Source: Begonia masoniana (Eukaryota > Streptophyta > Magnoliopsida > Cucurbitales > Begoniaceae). Taken from it: DNA of 64,000 nt. A model generated the notes under the pieces. That model had not been told where the DNA came from. It did not search any database and saw only the letters and a program-made list of their open reading frames with translations. The DNA lies in assembly GCA_022432975.1 (NCBI GenBank), contig CM039512.1, positions 39,681,936 through 39,745,935 of the forward strand, written 5' to 3'. A program made the translations under genes and the position numbers. How positions within the stretch are numbered: position 1 is the stretch's first letter; each line of letters begins with the position of its first letter. Shown here one piece after another: positions 33,773 to 48,100 of the stretch.

Positions 33773-36700
33773 TTGCCCCGTGAGAATCATAACTTGCCCT
33801 GTAAGAACATACATGACTTGCCCCGTGAGAACATACATGACTTGCCTCGTGAGAACATACATGACTTGCCCCGTGAGAACATACATGACTTGCCCCGTGA
33901 GAATCATAACTTGCCCTGTAAGAACATACATGACTTGCCCCGTGAGAACATACATGACTTGCCCCGTGAGAAACATACATCATTCACATGAGAAACATAC
34001 ATCATTCACATGAGAAACAAATCATTCGCTATGAGACAACATACATCAATTCACTTGTAGAAACATACATCATTCACTTGAGAAACATACATCATTCACG
34101 TGAGAAACATACATCATTCACTTGAGAAACATACATCATTCACATGAGAAACATACATCATTCACTTGAGAAACATACATCATTCACATGAGAAACATAC
34201 ATCATTCACATGAGAAACATACATCATTCACATGAGAAACATACATCATTCACATGAGAAACATACATCATTCACATGAGAAACATACATCATTCACATG
34301 AGAAACATACATCATTCACATGAGAAACATACATCATTCACATGAGAAACATACATCATTCACTTGAGAAACATACATCATTCACATGAGAAACATACAT
34401 CATTCACATGAGAAACATACATCATTCACATGAGAAACATACATCATTCACATGAGAAACATACATCATTCACATGAGAAACATACATCATTCACATGAG
34501 AAACATACATGACTTGCCCCGTGAGAACATACATGACTTGCCCCGTGAGAACATACATGACTTGCCCCGTGAGAACATACATCATTCACATGAGAAACAT
34601 ACATCATTCACATGAGAAACATACATCATTCACATGAGAAACATACATCATTCACATGAGAAACATACATCATTCACTTGAGAAACATACATCATTCACT
34701 TGAGAAACATACATCATTCACATGAGAAACATACATCATTCACTTGAGAAACATACATCATTCACATGAGAAACATACATCATTCACTTGAGAAACATAC
34801 ATCATTCACATGAGAAACATACATCATTCACATGAGAAACATACATCATTCACATGAGAAACATACATCATTCACTTGAGAAACATACATCATTCACATG
34901 AGAAACATACATCATTCACTTGAGAAACATACATCATTCACTTGAGAAACATACATCATTCACTTGAGAAACATACATCATTCACATGAGAAACATACAT
35001 CATTCACTTGAGAAACATACATCATTCACATGAGAAACATACATCATTCACATGAGAAACATACATCATTCACTTGAGAAACATACATCATTCACATGAG
35101 AAACATACATCATTCACATGAGAAACATACATCATTCACTTGAGAAACATACATCATTCACATGAGAAACATACATCATTCACATGAGAAACATACATCA
35201 TTCACTTGAGAAACATACATCATTCACTTGAGAAACATACATCATTCACTTGAGAAACATACATCATTCACTTGAGAAACATACATCATTCACTTGAGAA
35301 ACATACATCATTCACATGAGAAACATACATCATTCACTTGAGAAACATACATCATTCACTTGAGAAACATACATCATTCACATGAGAAACATACATCATT
35401 CACATGAGAAACATACATCATTCACTTGAGAAACATACATCATTCACATGAGAAACATACATCATTCACTTGAGAAACATACATCATTCACATGAGAAAC
35501 ATACATCATTCACATGAGAAACATACATCATTCACATGAGAAACATACATCATTCACATGAGAAACATACATCATTCACATGAGAAACATACATGACTTG
35601 CCCCGTGAGAACATACATGACTTGCCCCGTGAGAACATACATGACTTGCCCCGTGAGAACATACATGACTTGCCCCGTGAGAACATACATGACTTGCCCC
35701 GTGAGAACATACATGACTTGCCCCGTGAGAACATACATGACTTGCCCCGTGAGAACATACATGACTTGCCCCGTGAGAACATACATGACTTGCCCCGTGA
35801 GAACATACATGACTTGCCCCGTGAGAACATACATGACTTGCCCCGTGAGAACATACATGACTTGCCCCGTGAGAACATACATGACTTGCCCCGTGAGAAC
35901 ATACATGACTTGCCCCGTGAGAACATACATGACTTGCCCCGTGAGAACATACATGACTTGCCCCGTGAGAACATACATGACTTGCCCCGTGAGAACATAC
36001 ATGACTTGCCCCGTGAGAACATACATGACTTGCCCCGTGAGAACATACATGACTTGCCCCGTGAGAACATACATGACTTGCCCCGTGAGAACATACATGA
36101 CTTGCCCCGTGAGAACATACATGACTTGCCCCGTGAGAACATACATGACTTGCCCCGTGAGAACATACATGACTTGCCCCGTGAGAACATACATGACTTG
36201 CCCCGTGAGAACATACATGACTTGCCCCGTGAGAACATACATCATTCACTTGAGAAACATACATCATTCACATGAGAAACATACATCATTCACTTGAGAA
36301 ACATACATCATTCACATGAGAAACATACATCATTCACATGAGAAACATACATCATTCACATGAGAAACATACATCATTCACATGAGAAACATACATCATT
36401 CACTTGAGAAACATACATCATTCACTTGAGAAACATACATCATTCACTTGAGAAACATACATCATTCACATGAGAAACATACATCATTCACATGAGAAAC
36501 ATACATCATTCACATGAGAAACATACATCATTCACTTGAGAAACATACATCATTCACATGAGAAACATACATCATTCACTTGAGAAACATACATCATTCA
36601 CTTGAGAAACATACATCATTCACTTGAGAAACATACATCATTCACTTGAGAAACATACATCATTCACATGAGAAACATACATCATTCACTTGAGAAACAT

Positions 36701-37079
36701 ACATCATTCACATGAGAAACATACATCATTCACTTGAGAAACATACATCATTCACATGAGAAACATACATCATTCACATGAGAAACATACATCATTCACT
36801 TGAGAAACATACATCATTCACATGAGAAACATACATCATTCACATGAGAAACATACATGACTTGCCCCGTGAGAACATACATCATTCACATGAGAAACAT
36901 ACATCATTCACATGAGAAACATACATCATTCACTTGAGAAACATACATCATTCACATGAGAAACATACATCATTCACTTGAGAAACATACATCATTCACA
37001 TGAGAAACATACATCATTCACATGAGAAACATACATCATTCACTTGAGAAACATACATCATTCACATGAGAAACATACA
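33773..37079. repeat. Two-type minisatellite (24-bp and 22-bp units)
   Basis: Type A is GACTTGCCCCGTGAGAACATACAT (24 bp, given here as GACTTGCCCCGTGAG plus AACATACAT). Type B is CATTCAC(A/T)TGAGAAACATACAT (22 bp). The two share GTGAGAA/ATGAGAAA and ACATACAT. A units occur at 33773-33970, in three copies near 34510-34580, as a 27-copy block at 35595-36242, and singly near 36857. B units fill the rest (about 120 copies). The multiple-frame ORFs across A blocks are repeat artefacts. Confidence 0.96.
35595..36242. repeat. Homogeneous block of 27 type-A units
   Basis: 648 bp, exactly 27 x 24, with no visible variation, bounded by type-B units on both sides. This indicates a very recent local amplification. 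Confidence 0.93.
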
Positions 37080-37080
37080 T

Positions 37081-37448
37081 TGGCTTCACTGATTTTCGCC
37101 CAAATTGGGCATTCCACGGCCAAGCAACAATAGCCGGCCCAAGGGTTGGCAAACCCATGCCGGAAGCAGCCCATTTCGGCCGGTGATCGGAGCTCAATCG
37201 AGCTCGACACCCACTGCCTCAAACCGAACCGAAAACAAGGAGAAAAATGAGCTTACCGGTCGGGTTGCGCGCGGAGATGGCCAGAGATCGCACGTCGCCG
37301 TCGTCTGGCCGGAGAGGGCCGGAAAACGACGGTGATAGCCGTCGAAAATCGTCGCTCGTCGCCTCCTCCTCCCCTGTTCGCTCTCGGCGTCGGGCTCGAG
37401 CTCGAGCTCGTTGAAACCAACAGAATGGTTTAACCATTCTGTTGATTT
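37081..37448 (-). other. GC-rich LTR leader-like segment
   Basis: No reliable gene. GC-rich with GGCCGG, GAGCTCGAGCTCGAGC and CCATTCTGTTGG/CCAACAGAATGG inverted repeats (37418-37446). By position it corresponds to exon 1 and start-site DNA of the truncated minus-strand LTR. Short ORFs on both strands look incidental. Confidence 0.5.
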
Positions 37449-37460
37449 TTAATTATTATT

Positions 37461-39148
<1,688 letters not shown>

Positions 39149-42100
39149 GCAAATGAGGTTCACTGTTACATGAGTACTGTGGGTAGAACCTAAGTTATCC
39201 ATTTTCACCTTTCAAGATTTTAACTTTAAAGTGATCAGAAACGGACAGTGTAGTTGAGGACCCATAAAGCCATTCATGGTCAGCGTATTAAGGACGTAGT
39301 ATTGCCGTTTGATGAAGGATAAGAAACTTCACTTCATTCGATTTATTCCAAAAGAACTTAATGTATTAAGAAAATGAGGTTCATTGTTACATGACTTGTG
39401 GTTAGAACCTAAGTCATCCATTTCACCTTCAAGATTTTAACTTAAGTGATCAGAACGACGTGGTATTGAGGACCCATAGCCTTCATGGACGCGTAATTAA
39501 GACTTAGTATTGCATTTGATGAAATATAAGAAACTTCACTTCATTCGATTTGTTCCAAAAGAACTTAACGTATCAAGCAAATGAGGTTCACTGTTACATG
39601 ACTTGTGGTTAGAACCTAAGTTATCCATTTCAACTTCAAAGTTTTAACTGAAAGTGATCAGAATGACGTGTATTGAGGACCCATAAGCCTTCATGGACGC
39701 ATAATTAAGACTTTAGTAATGCATTTGATAAAATATAAGAAACTTCACTTCATTCCATTTGTTCCAAAAGAACTTAACGTATTAGGCAAATGAGGTTCAC
39801 TGTAACATGACTTGTGGTTAGAACCTAAGTCATTCATTTCACCTTCAAGGTTTTAACATAAAGTGTTCAGAACAACGTGTATTGAGGAACCAATAGCCTT
39901 CATGGACGCGTAATTAACACATAGTAATGCGTTTGATGAAGTATTAGCAACTTCACTTCATTCGATTTGTTCCAAAAGAACTTAACGTATCAAGCAAATG
40001 AGGTTCACTGTTACATGACTTGTGGTTAGAACCTAAGTTATCCAATTCACTTTCAAGGTTTTAATTTAAAGATATGAGAACGACGTGTATTGAGGTCCCA
40101 ATAACCTTCATGGACACGTAATTAAGACTTCGAATTGCGTTCGATGAAGTATAAGACTTCGAATTGCGTTCGATTTGTTACAAAAGAACGTAATGTATCA
40201 AGCGAATGAGGTTCACTGTTACATGACTTGTGGTTATAACTTAAGTTATCAATTTCACCTCCAAGGTTTTAACTTAAAGTGATTAGAACGACGTGTATTG
40301 AGGACCAAATAACTTTCATAGACGCGTAATTAAGTTTTATTATTGCATTTGATGAAGTATAAGAAACTTTACCTCATTCATTTGTTCCAAAAGAACTTAA
40401 CGTATCAAGCAAATGAGTTTCACTGTTACATGACTTGTGGTTAGAACCTATGGTATCCATTTCACCTTCAAGGTTTTAACTTAAAGTGATCAGAATGACG
40501 TGTATTGAGGAACCATAATCCCATGGACGCGTAATTAAGACTTAGTAATGCGTTTGATAAAGTATAAGAAAAATCACTTCATTGGATTTGTTCCAAAAGA
40601 ACCTAACGTATAAAGCAAATGAGGTTCACTGTTACATGACTTGTGGTTAGAACCTATGTTATCCATTTCTCCTTTAAAGTTTTAACTTAAAACGATCATA
40701 ACGACATGTATTGATGAGTCAATAGCCTTCATGGACGCGTAATTAAGACTTAGTAATGCGTTTGATGAAGTTTAAGAAACTTCATTTCATTCGATTTGTT
40801 CCGAAAGAACTGAACGTATGAAGCAAATGAGGTTCACTGTTGCATGACTTGTGGTCAGAACTTAAGTTATCCATTTCGCCTTCAATGTTTTAACTTAAAG
40901 ATACGAGAACGACGTGTATTGAGTTCCCAATAACCTTCATCGACTCGTAATTAAGACTTAGTATTGCGTTTGATGAAAAATAAGAAACTTCACTTAATTC
41001 GATTTGTTCCAAAAGAAGTTAATGTATCAAGCAAATGAGGTTCATTGTTAAATGACTTGTGGTTAGAACCTAATTTATTTATTTCACCTTAAAGGTTTTG
41101 ACTTAAAGTGATCAGAACGACGTGTATTGAAGAACCGTAAGCCCATGGACGCGTAATTAAGACTTAGTAATGCGTTTGATGAAGTATAAGAAACATCACT
41201 TCATTCGATTTTTTCCAAAAGAACTTAACGTATCAAGCAAATGAGTTCACTGTTACATGACTTGTGGTTAGCACCTAAGTTATCAATTTCATCTTCATGG
41301 TTTTAACTTAAAGTGATCAGAACATCATGTATTGAGGACCCATAAGGCATCGTGGACGCGTAATTAAGGGTTATTAATGTGTTTCATGAAATATAAGAAA
41401 CTTCACTTCATTCGATTTGTTCCAAAAGAACTTGACGTATCAAGCAAATGAGGTTCACTATTACATGACTTGTGGTTAGAACCTAAGTCATCCATTTCAC
41501 TTTCAACACTTTAACTTAAAGTAATCAGAACGACGTGTATTGAGGACCCAATAGCCTTCATGGACGCGTAACTAACACTTAGTATTGCGTTTGATGAAGT
41601 ATAAAAAACTTCACTTCATTCGATTTGTTCCAAAAGAACTTAACGTATCATGCAAATGAGGGTCACTGTTACATGACTTGTGGTTAGAACCTAAGTTATC
41701 CCTTTCACCTTCAAGATTTTAACTTAAATTGATCAAAACAATGTGTATTGAGGACCCAAAAGCCTGCATGGACGCATAATTAAGACTTAGTAATGCGTTT
41801 GATGAAGTATAAGAAACTTCACTTCATTCGATTTGTTCCAAAAAACTTGACGTATCAAACAAATGAGGTGCACTGTTACATGACTTGTGGATAGAACCTA
41901 ATTTATAAATTTCACCTTCAAGATTTTAACATAAAGTGATGAGAACGACGTGTATTGAAGACCCAATAACCTTCATTGACGCGTAATTAAGACTTAGTAA
42001 TGCGTTTGATGAAGTATAAAAAACTTCACTTCATTCGATTTGTTCCAAAAGAACATAACGTATCAAGCAAATGAGATTCACTGTTACATGTATTGTGGTT

Positions 42101-45100
42101 AGAACCTTTGTTATCCATTTCACCTTCAAGGTTTTAACATAAAGTGAGGAGAACGACGTGTATTGAATTCCAAATAACCTTCATGGACGCGTAATTAAGA
42201 CTTAGTATTGCATTTAATGAAGTATAAGAAACTTCACTTCATTCGATTTGTTCCAAAAGAACTTAACGTATCAAGCAAATGAGATTCACTGTTACATGAC
42301 TTGTGGTTAGAACCAATGTTATCCATTTCACCTTCAAGGTTTTAACTTAAAGTGAGGAGATCGACGTGTATTGAGGACCCACCAACCTTCATAGACGCGT
42401 AATTAAGACTTAGTAATGCGTTTTATGAAGTATAAGAAACTTAAATTCATTCGATTTGTTCCAAAATAACTTAACGTATCAAGCAAATGAGGCTCACTGT
42501 TACATGACTTGTGGTTGGAACCTAAGTTATCTATTTCACCTTCAAGTTTTTAACTTAAATTGATGAGAACGACGTGTATTGAGTGCCAATAACCTTCAAG
42601 GACGCGTAATTAAGACTTATTATTTCGTTTGATGAAGTATAAGAAACTTCATTTCATTCGATTTTTTCCAAAAGAACTTAACGTATCAAGCAAACTAGGT
42701 TCACTGTTACGTGACTTGTGGTTAGAATCTAAGTTATCCATTTCACCTTAAAGATTTTAACTTAAAGTGTTGAGAAAGACGTGTATTGAGGTCCCAATAA
42801 CCATCATGGATGCATAATTAAAATTTAGTAATGCGTTTGATGAAGTATATGAAACTTCACTTCATTCGATTTGTTCTAAAAGAACTTAACGTATCAAGCA
42901 AATGAGGTTCACTGTTACATGACTTGTGGTTAGAACCTAAGTTATCCATTTCACCTTCAAGATTTTAACTTAAAGTGATTAGAACGACGTGTATTAAGGA
43001 CCCAATAACCTTCATGGACTCGTATATAAGACTTAGTAAAGCGTTTGATGAAGTATAATAAACTTCACTTCATTCGATTTGTTCCAAAAGAACTTAACGT
43101 ATCAAAGAAATGAGGTTCACTGTTACATGACTTGTGGTTAGACCCTAAGTTAACCATTTCACCTTCAAGGTTTTAACTTAAATTTATGAGAACGATGTGT
43201 ATTGAGTCTCAATAACCTTCCTGGACACGTAATTAAGACTTAGTATTGCGTTTGATGAAGTATAAGAAACTTCACTTCATTTGATTTGTTCTAAAAGAAC
43301 TTAACGTATCAAGCAAATGAGATTCACTGTTACATGACTTGTGGTTAGAACCTATGTTATCCATTTCACCTTCAAGGTTTTAACATAAAGTTAGGAGATC
43401 GACGTGTATTGAGGACCCCCTAACCTTCATGGACGCGTAATTAAGACTTAGTAATGCGTTTGATGAAGTATAAGAAACTTTAATTCATTCAATTTGTTCC
43501 AAAAGAACTTAACGTCTCAAGAAAATGAGGCTCACTGTTACATAACTTGTGGTTAGAACCTAGGTTATCCATTTCACCTTCAAGTTTTTAACTTAAATTG
43601 ATGAGAACGACGTGTATTGAGTCCCAATAACCTTTATGGACGCGTAATTAAGTCTTATTATTGCGTTTAATGAAGTATAAGCAACCTCATTTCATTCGAT
43701 TTATTCCAAAAGAACTTAACGTATCAAGCAATTGAGGTTCACTGTTACATGACTTGTGGTTAGAACCTAAGTTATCCATTTCACCTTATAGATTTTAACT
43801 TAAAGTGATCAGAACGACGTGTACTGAGGACCACCCATAAGCCTTCATGGACGCATAATTAAGACTTAGTATTGCGTTTGATGAAGTATAAGAAACTTTA
43901 CTTCATTAAATTTGTACCAAAAGAAGATAACGTATCAAGCAAATGAGGTTCACTGATACATGACATATGGTTAGAACCTAAGTTATCCATTTCACCTTCA
44001 TGATTTTAACTTAAAGTGATCAGAACGACGTGTATTGAGGACCCATAAGCCTTCATGGAGGCGTAATAAAGGCTTAGTAATGCGTTTGATGAAGTATATG
44101 AAACTTCACTTCAATCGATTTGTTCCTAAAGAACTCAACGTATCAAGCAAATGAGGTTCACTGTTCCATGACTTGTGGTTAGAACCTAAGTTATCCATTT
44201 CACCTTCAAGGTTTTAACTTAAAGTGATCAGAACGACGTGTATTGAGGACCAATAAGCCTTCATGGACGCGTAATTAATACTTAGTATTACGTTTGATGA
44301 AGTATAAGAAACCGCATTTCATTCGATTTGTTCATAAAGAACTTAACGTATCAAGCAAATGAAGTTCACTATTACATGACTTGTGGTTAGAAACAAAGTC
44401 ATCAATTTCACCTTCAAGTTTTTCACTTAGAGAGATCAGCACGACGTGCACTGAGGACACATAAGGCTTCATGTACGCGTAATTAAAGCTTAGTAATGCG
44501 TTTGATGAAGTACAAGAAACTACACTTCATTGGATTTGTTATAAAAGAACTTAACGTATCAAGCAAATGAGGTTTACTGTTACATTACTTGTGGTTAGAA
44601 CCTGAGTATCCATTTCACCTTCAAGGTTTCAACATTATGTGATCCGAACGACATGTATTAAGGACCCATAAGCCTTCATGGATGCGTAATTAAGACTAAG
44701 TAATGCGTTTTATGAAGTATAAGAAACTTCACTACATTCGATTTGTTCCAAAAGAACTTAGCGTATCAAGCAATGGAATTCACTGTTACATGACTTGTGA
44801 TTAGAACCTAAGTTATCCATTTCACCTTCAAGGTTTTAACTTAAAGTTAGGAGAACGACGTGTATTGAGGACCCATAAGACTTCATGGATGCGTAATAAA
44901 GGATTAGTAATGCATTTGATGAAGTATAAGAAACTTCACTTCATTCGATTTGTTCTAAAAGAACTTTACGTATCAAGCAAGTGAGGCTCACTGTTACATG
45001 ACTTGTGGTTAGAACCTAAGTTATCCATTTCACCTTCAAGATTTTAACTTAATGTGATCAGAACGACATGTATTGAGGACCCATAAGCCTTCATGGACGC

Positions 45101-48100
45101 GTAATTAAGACTTAGTAATGCCTTTGATGAAGTATAAGAAACTTCACTTCATTCGATTTATTCCAAAAGAACTTAATGTATTAAGAAAATGAGGTTCATT
45201 GTTACATGACTTGTGGTTAGAACCTAAGTCATCCATTTCACCTTCAAGATTTTAACTTAAAGTGATCAGAACGACGTGTATTGAGGACCCAATAGCCTTC
45301 ATGGACGCGTAATTAAGACTTAGTATTGCATTTGATGAAATATAAGAAACTTCACTTCATTCGATTTGTTCCAAAAGAACTTAACGTATCAAGCAAATGA
45401 GGTTCACTGTTACATGACTTGTGGTTAGAACCTAAGTTATCCATTTCAACTTCAAAGTTTTAACTGAAAGTGATCAGAATGACGTGTATTGAGGACCCAT
45501 AAGCCTTCATGGACGCGTAATTAAGACTTAGTAATTGCATTTGCATGAAGTATAAGAAACTTCACTTCATTCGATTTGTTCCAAAAGAACTTACGTATCA
45601 AGCAAATGAGGTTCACTGTTACATGACTTGTGGTTAGAACCTAAGTTATCCATTTCACCTTCAAGGTTTTAACTTAAAGTGATCAGAACGACGTGTATTG
45701 AGGACCCATAAGCCTTCATGGACGCGTAATTAAGACTTAGTATTGCGTTTGATGAAGTATAAGAAACTTCACTTCATTCGATTTGTTCCAAAAGAACTTA
45801 ACGTATCAAGGCAAATGAGGTTCACTGTACATGACTTGTGGTTAGAACCTAAGTTATCCATTTCAACCTTCAAGGATTTTAACTTAAAGTGATCAGAACG
45901 ACGTGTATTGAGGACCCAATAGCCTTCATGGACGCGTAATTAAGACTTAGTAATGCGTTTGATGAAGTATAAGAAACTTCACTTCATTCGATTTGTTCCA
46001 AAAGAACTTAACGTATCAAGCAAATGAGGTTCACTGTTACATGACTTGTGGTTAGAACCTAAGTTATCCATTTCACCTTCAAGGTTTTAACTTAAAGTAA
46101 TCAGAACGACGTGTATTGAGGTCCAAGTAACTTTCATGGACGCGTAATTAAGACTTAGTATTGCGTTTGATGAAGTATAAGAAACTTCACTTCATTCGAT
46201 TTGTTCCAAAAGAACTTAACGTATCAAGCAAATGAGGTTCACTGTTACATGACTTGTGGTTAGAACCTAAGTTATCCATTTCACCTTCAAGGTTTTAACT
46301 TAAAGTGATCAGAACGACGTGTATTGAGGACCCATAAGCCTTCATGGACGCGTAATTAAGACTTAGTATTGCGTTTGATGAAGTATAAGAACTTCACTTC
46401 ATTCGATTGTTCCAAAAGAACTTACGTATCAAGCAAATGAGGTTCACTGTTACATGACTTGTGGTTAGAACCTAAGTTATCCATTTCACCTTCAAGGTTT
46501 TAACTTAAAGTGATCAGAACGACGTGTATTGAGGACCCATAAGACTTCATGGATGCGTAATTAAGACTTAGTAATGCGTTGATGAAGTATAAGAAACTTC
46601 ACTTCATTCGATTTGTTCCAAAAGAACTTACGTATCAAGCAAATGAGGTTCACTGTTACATGACTTGTGATTAGAACCTAAATTATCCATTTCACATTCA
46701 AGGTTTTAACTTAAAGTGATCAGAACGACGTGTATTGATGACCCATAAGACTTCATGGATGCGTAATAAAGGCTTAGTAATGCGTTTGATGAAGTATAAG
46801 AACTTCACTTCATTCGATTTGTTCCAAAAGAACTTAACGTATCAAGCAAATGAGGTTCACTGTTACATGACTTGTGATTAGAACCTAAGTTATCCATTTC
46901 ACCTTCAAGGTTTTAACTTAAAGTGATCAGAACGACGTGTATTGATGACCCATAAGACTTCATGGATGCGTAATAAAGGCTTAGTAATGCGTTTGATGAA
47001 GTATAAGAAACTTCACTTCATTCGATTTGTTCCAAAAGAACTTAACGTATCAAGCAAATGAGGTTCACTGTTACATGACTTGTGGTTAGAACCTAAGTTA
47101 TCCATTTCACCTTCAAGGTTTTAACTTAAAGTGATCAGAACGACGTGTATTGAGGTCCCAATAACCTTCATGGACGCGTAATTAAGACTTAGTATTGCGT
47201 TTGATGAAGTATAAGAAACTTCACTTCATTCGATTTGTTCAAAAGAACTTAACGTATCAAGCAAATGAGGTTCACTGTTACATGACTTGTGGTTAGAACC
47301 TAAGTTATCCATTTCACTTTCAAGGTTTTAACTTAAAGTGATCAGAACGACGTGTATTGAGGACCCATAAGCCTTCATGGATGCGTAATTAAGACTTAGT
47401 ATTGCGTTTGATGAAGTATAAGAAACTTCACTTCATTCGATTTGTTCCAAAAGAACTTAACGTATCAAGCAAATGAGGTTCACTGTTACATGACTTGTGG
47501 TTAGAACCTAAGTTATCCATTTCACCTTCAAGATTTTAACTTAAAGTGATCAGAACGACGTGTATTGAGGACCCAATAGCCTTCATGGACGCGTAATTAA
47601 GACTTAGTATTGCGTTTGATGAAGTATAAAAAACTTCACTTCATTCGATTTGTTCCAAAAGAACTTAACGTATCAAGCAAATGAGGTTCACTGTTACATG
47701 ACTTGTGGTAGAACCTAAGTTATCCATTTCACCTTCAAGGTTTTAACTTAAAGTGAGCAGAACGACGTGTATTGAGATCCCAATAACCTTCATGGACGCG
47801 TAATTAAGACTTAGTAATGCATTTTGATGAAGTATAAGAAACTTCACTTCATTCGATTTGTTCCAAAGAACTTAACGTATCAAGCAAATGAGATTCACTG
47901 TTACATGACTTGTGGTTAGAACCTAAGTTATCCATTTCACCTTCAAGGTTTTAACATTAAAGTGATGAGAACGACGTGTATTGAGGACCCAATAACCTTC
48001 ATGACGCGTAATTAAGAACTTAGTATTGCGTTTGATGAAGTATAAGAAACTTCACTTCATTCGATTTGTTCCAAAAGAACTAACGTATCAAGCAAATGAG

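Larger units (their letters stand above)
33646..37256 (-). other. Predicted LTR intron enlarged to 3.6 kb
   Basis: Minus-strand donor CCG|GTAAGC at 37251-37256 (weaker than in sister LTRs), branch-like CTTAC at 33683-33687 with its A 38 nt before the acceptor GATGTAG|GTGA ending at 33646. The whole 24/22-bp minisatellite lies between them. In sister LTRs the same interval is 508-614 bp. Confidence 0.45.
32895..37448 (-). mobile_element. Truncated gypsy LTR swollen by a minisatellite
   Basis: The left edge TGTGACGACCCC joins the satellite at GTATAAG and corresponds to the 3' terminus of a minus-strand LTR (compare 21028). Sequence at 33640-33700 aligns with other LTRs around the predicted acceptor and branch site. 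Instead of the usual about 0.5-kb spacer there is a 3.3-kb minisatellite, then GC-rich leader-like DNA (37081-37440). The outer U3 part and its TGTAACACC terminus are missing: the LTR runs into the (AAT)n array and then satellite. No target duplication can therefore be checked. Confidence 0.75.

Noticed and set aside
35550..36297. Overlapping ORFs in five frames with 8-residue repeats
   Set aside because: A 24-bp repeat without stops is open in several frames on both strands; repeat artefact.
33773..37079. Resemblance to a CRISPR array (regular short repeats)
   Set aside because: Units are directly abutting with no unique spacers, and the context is eukaryotic; it is a minisatellite.
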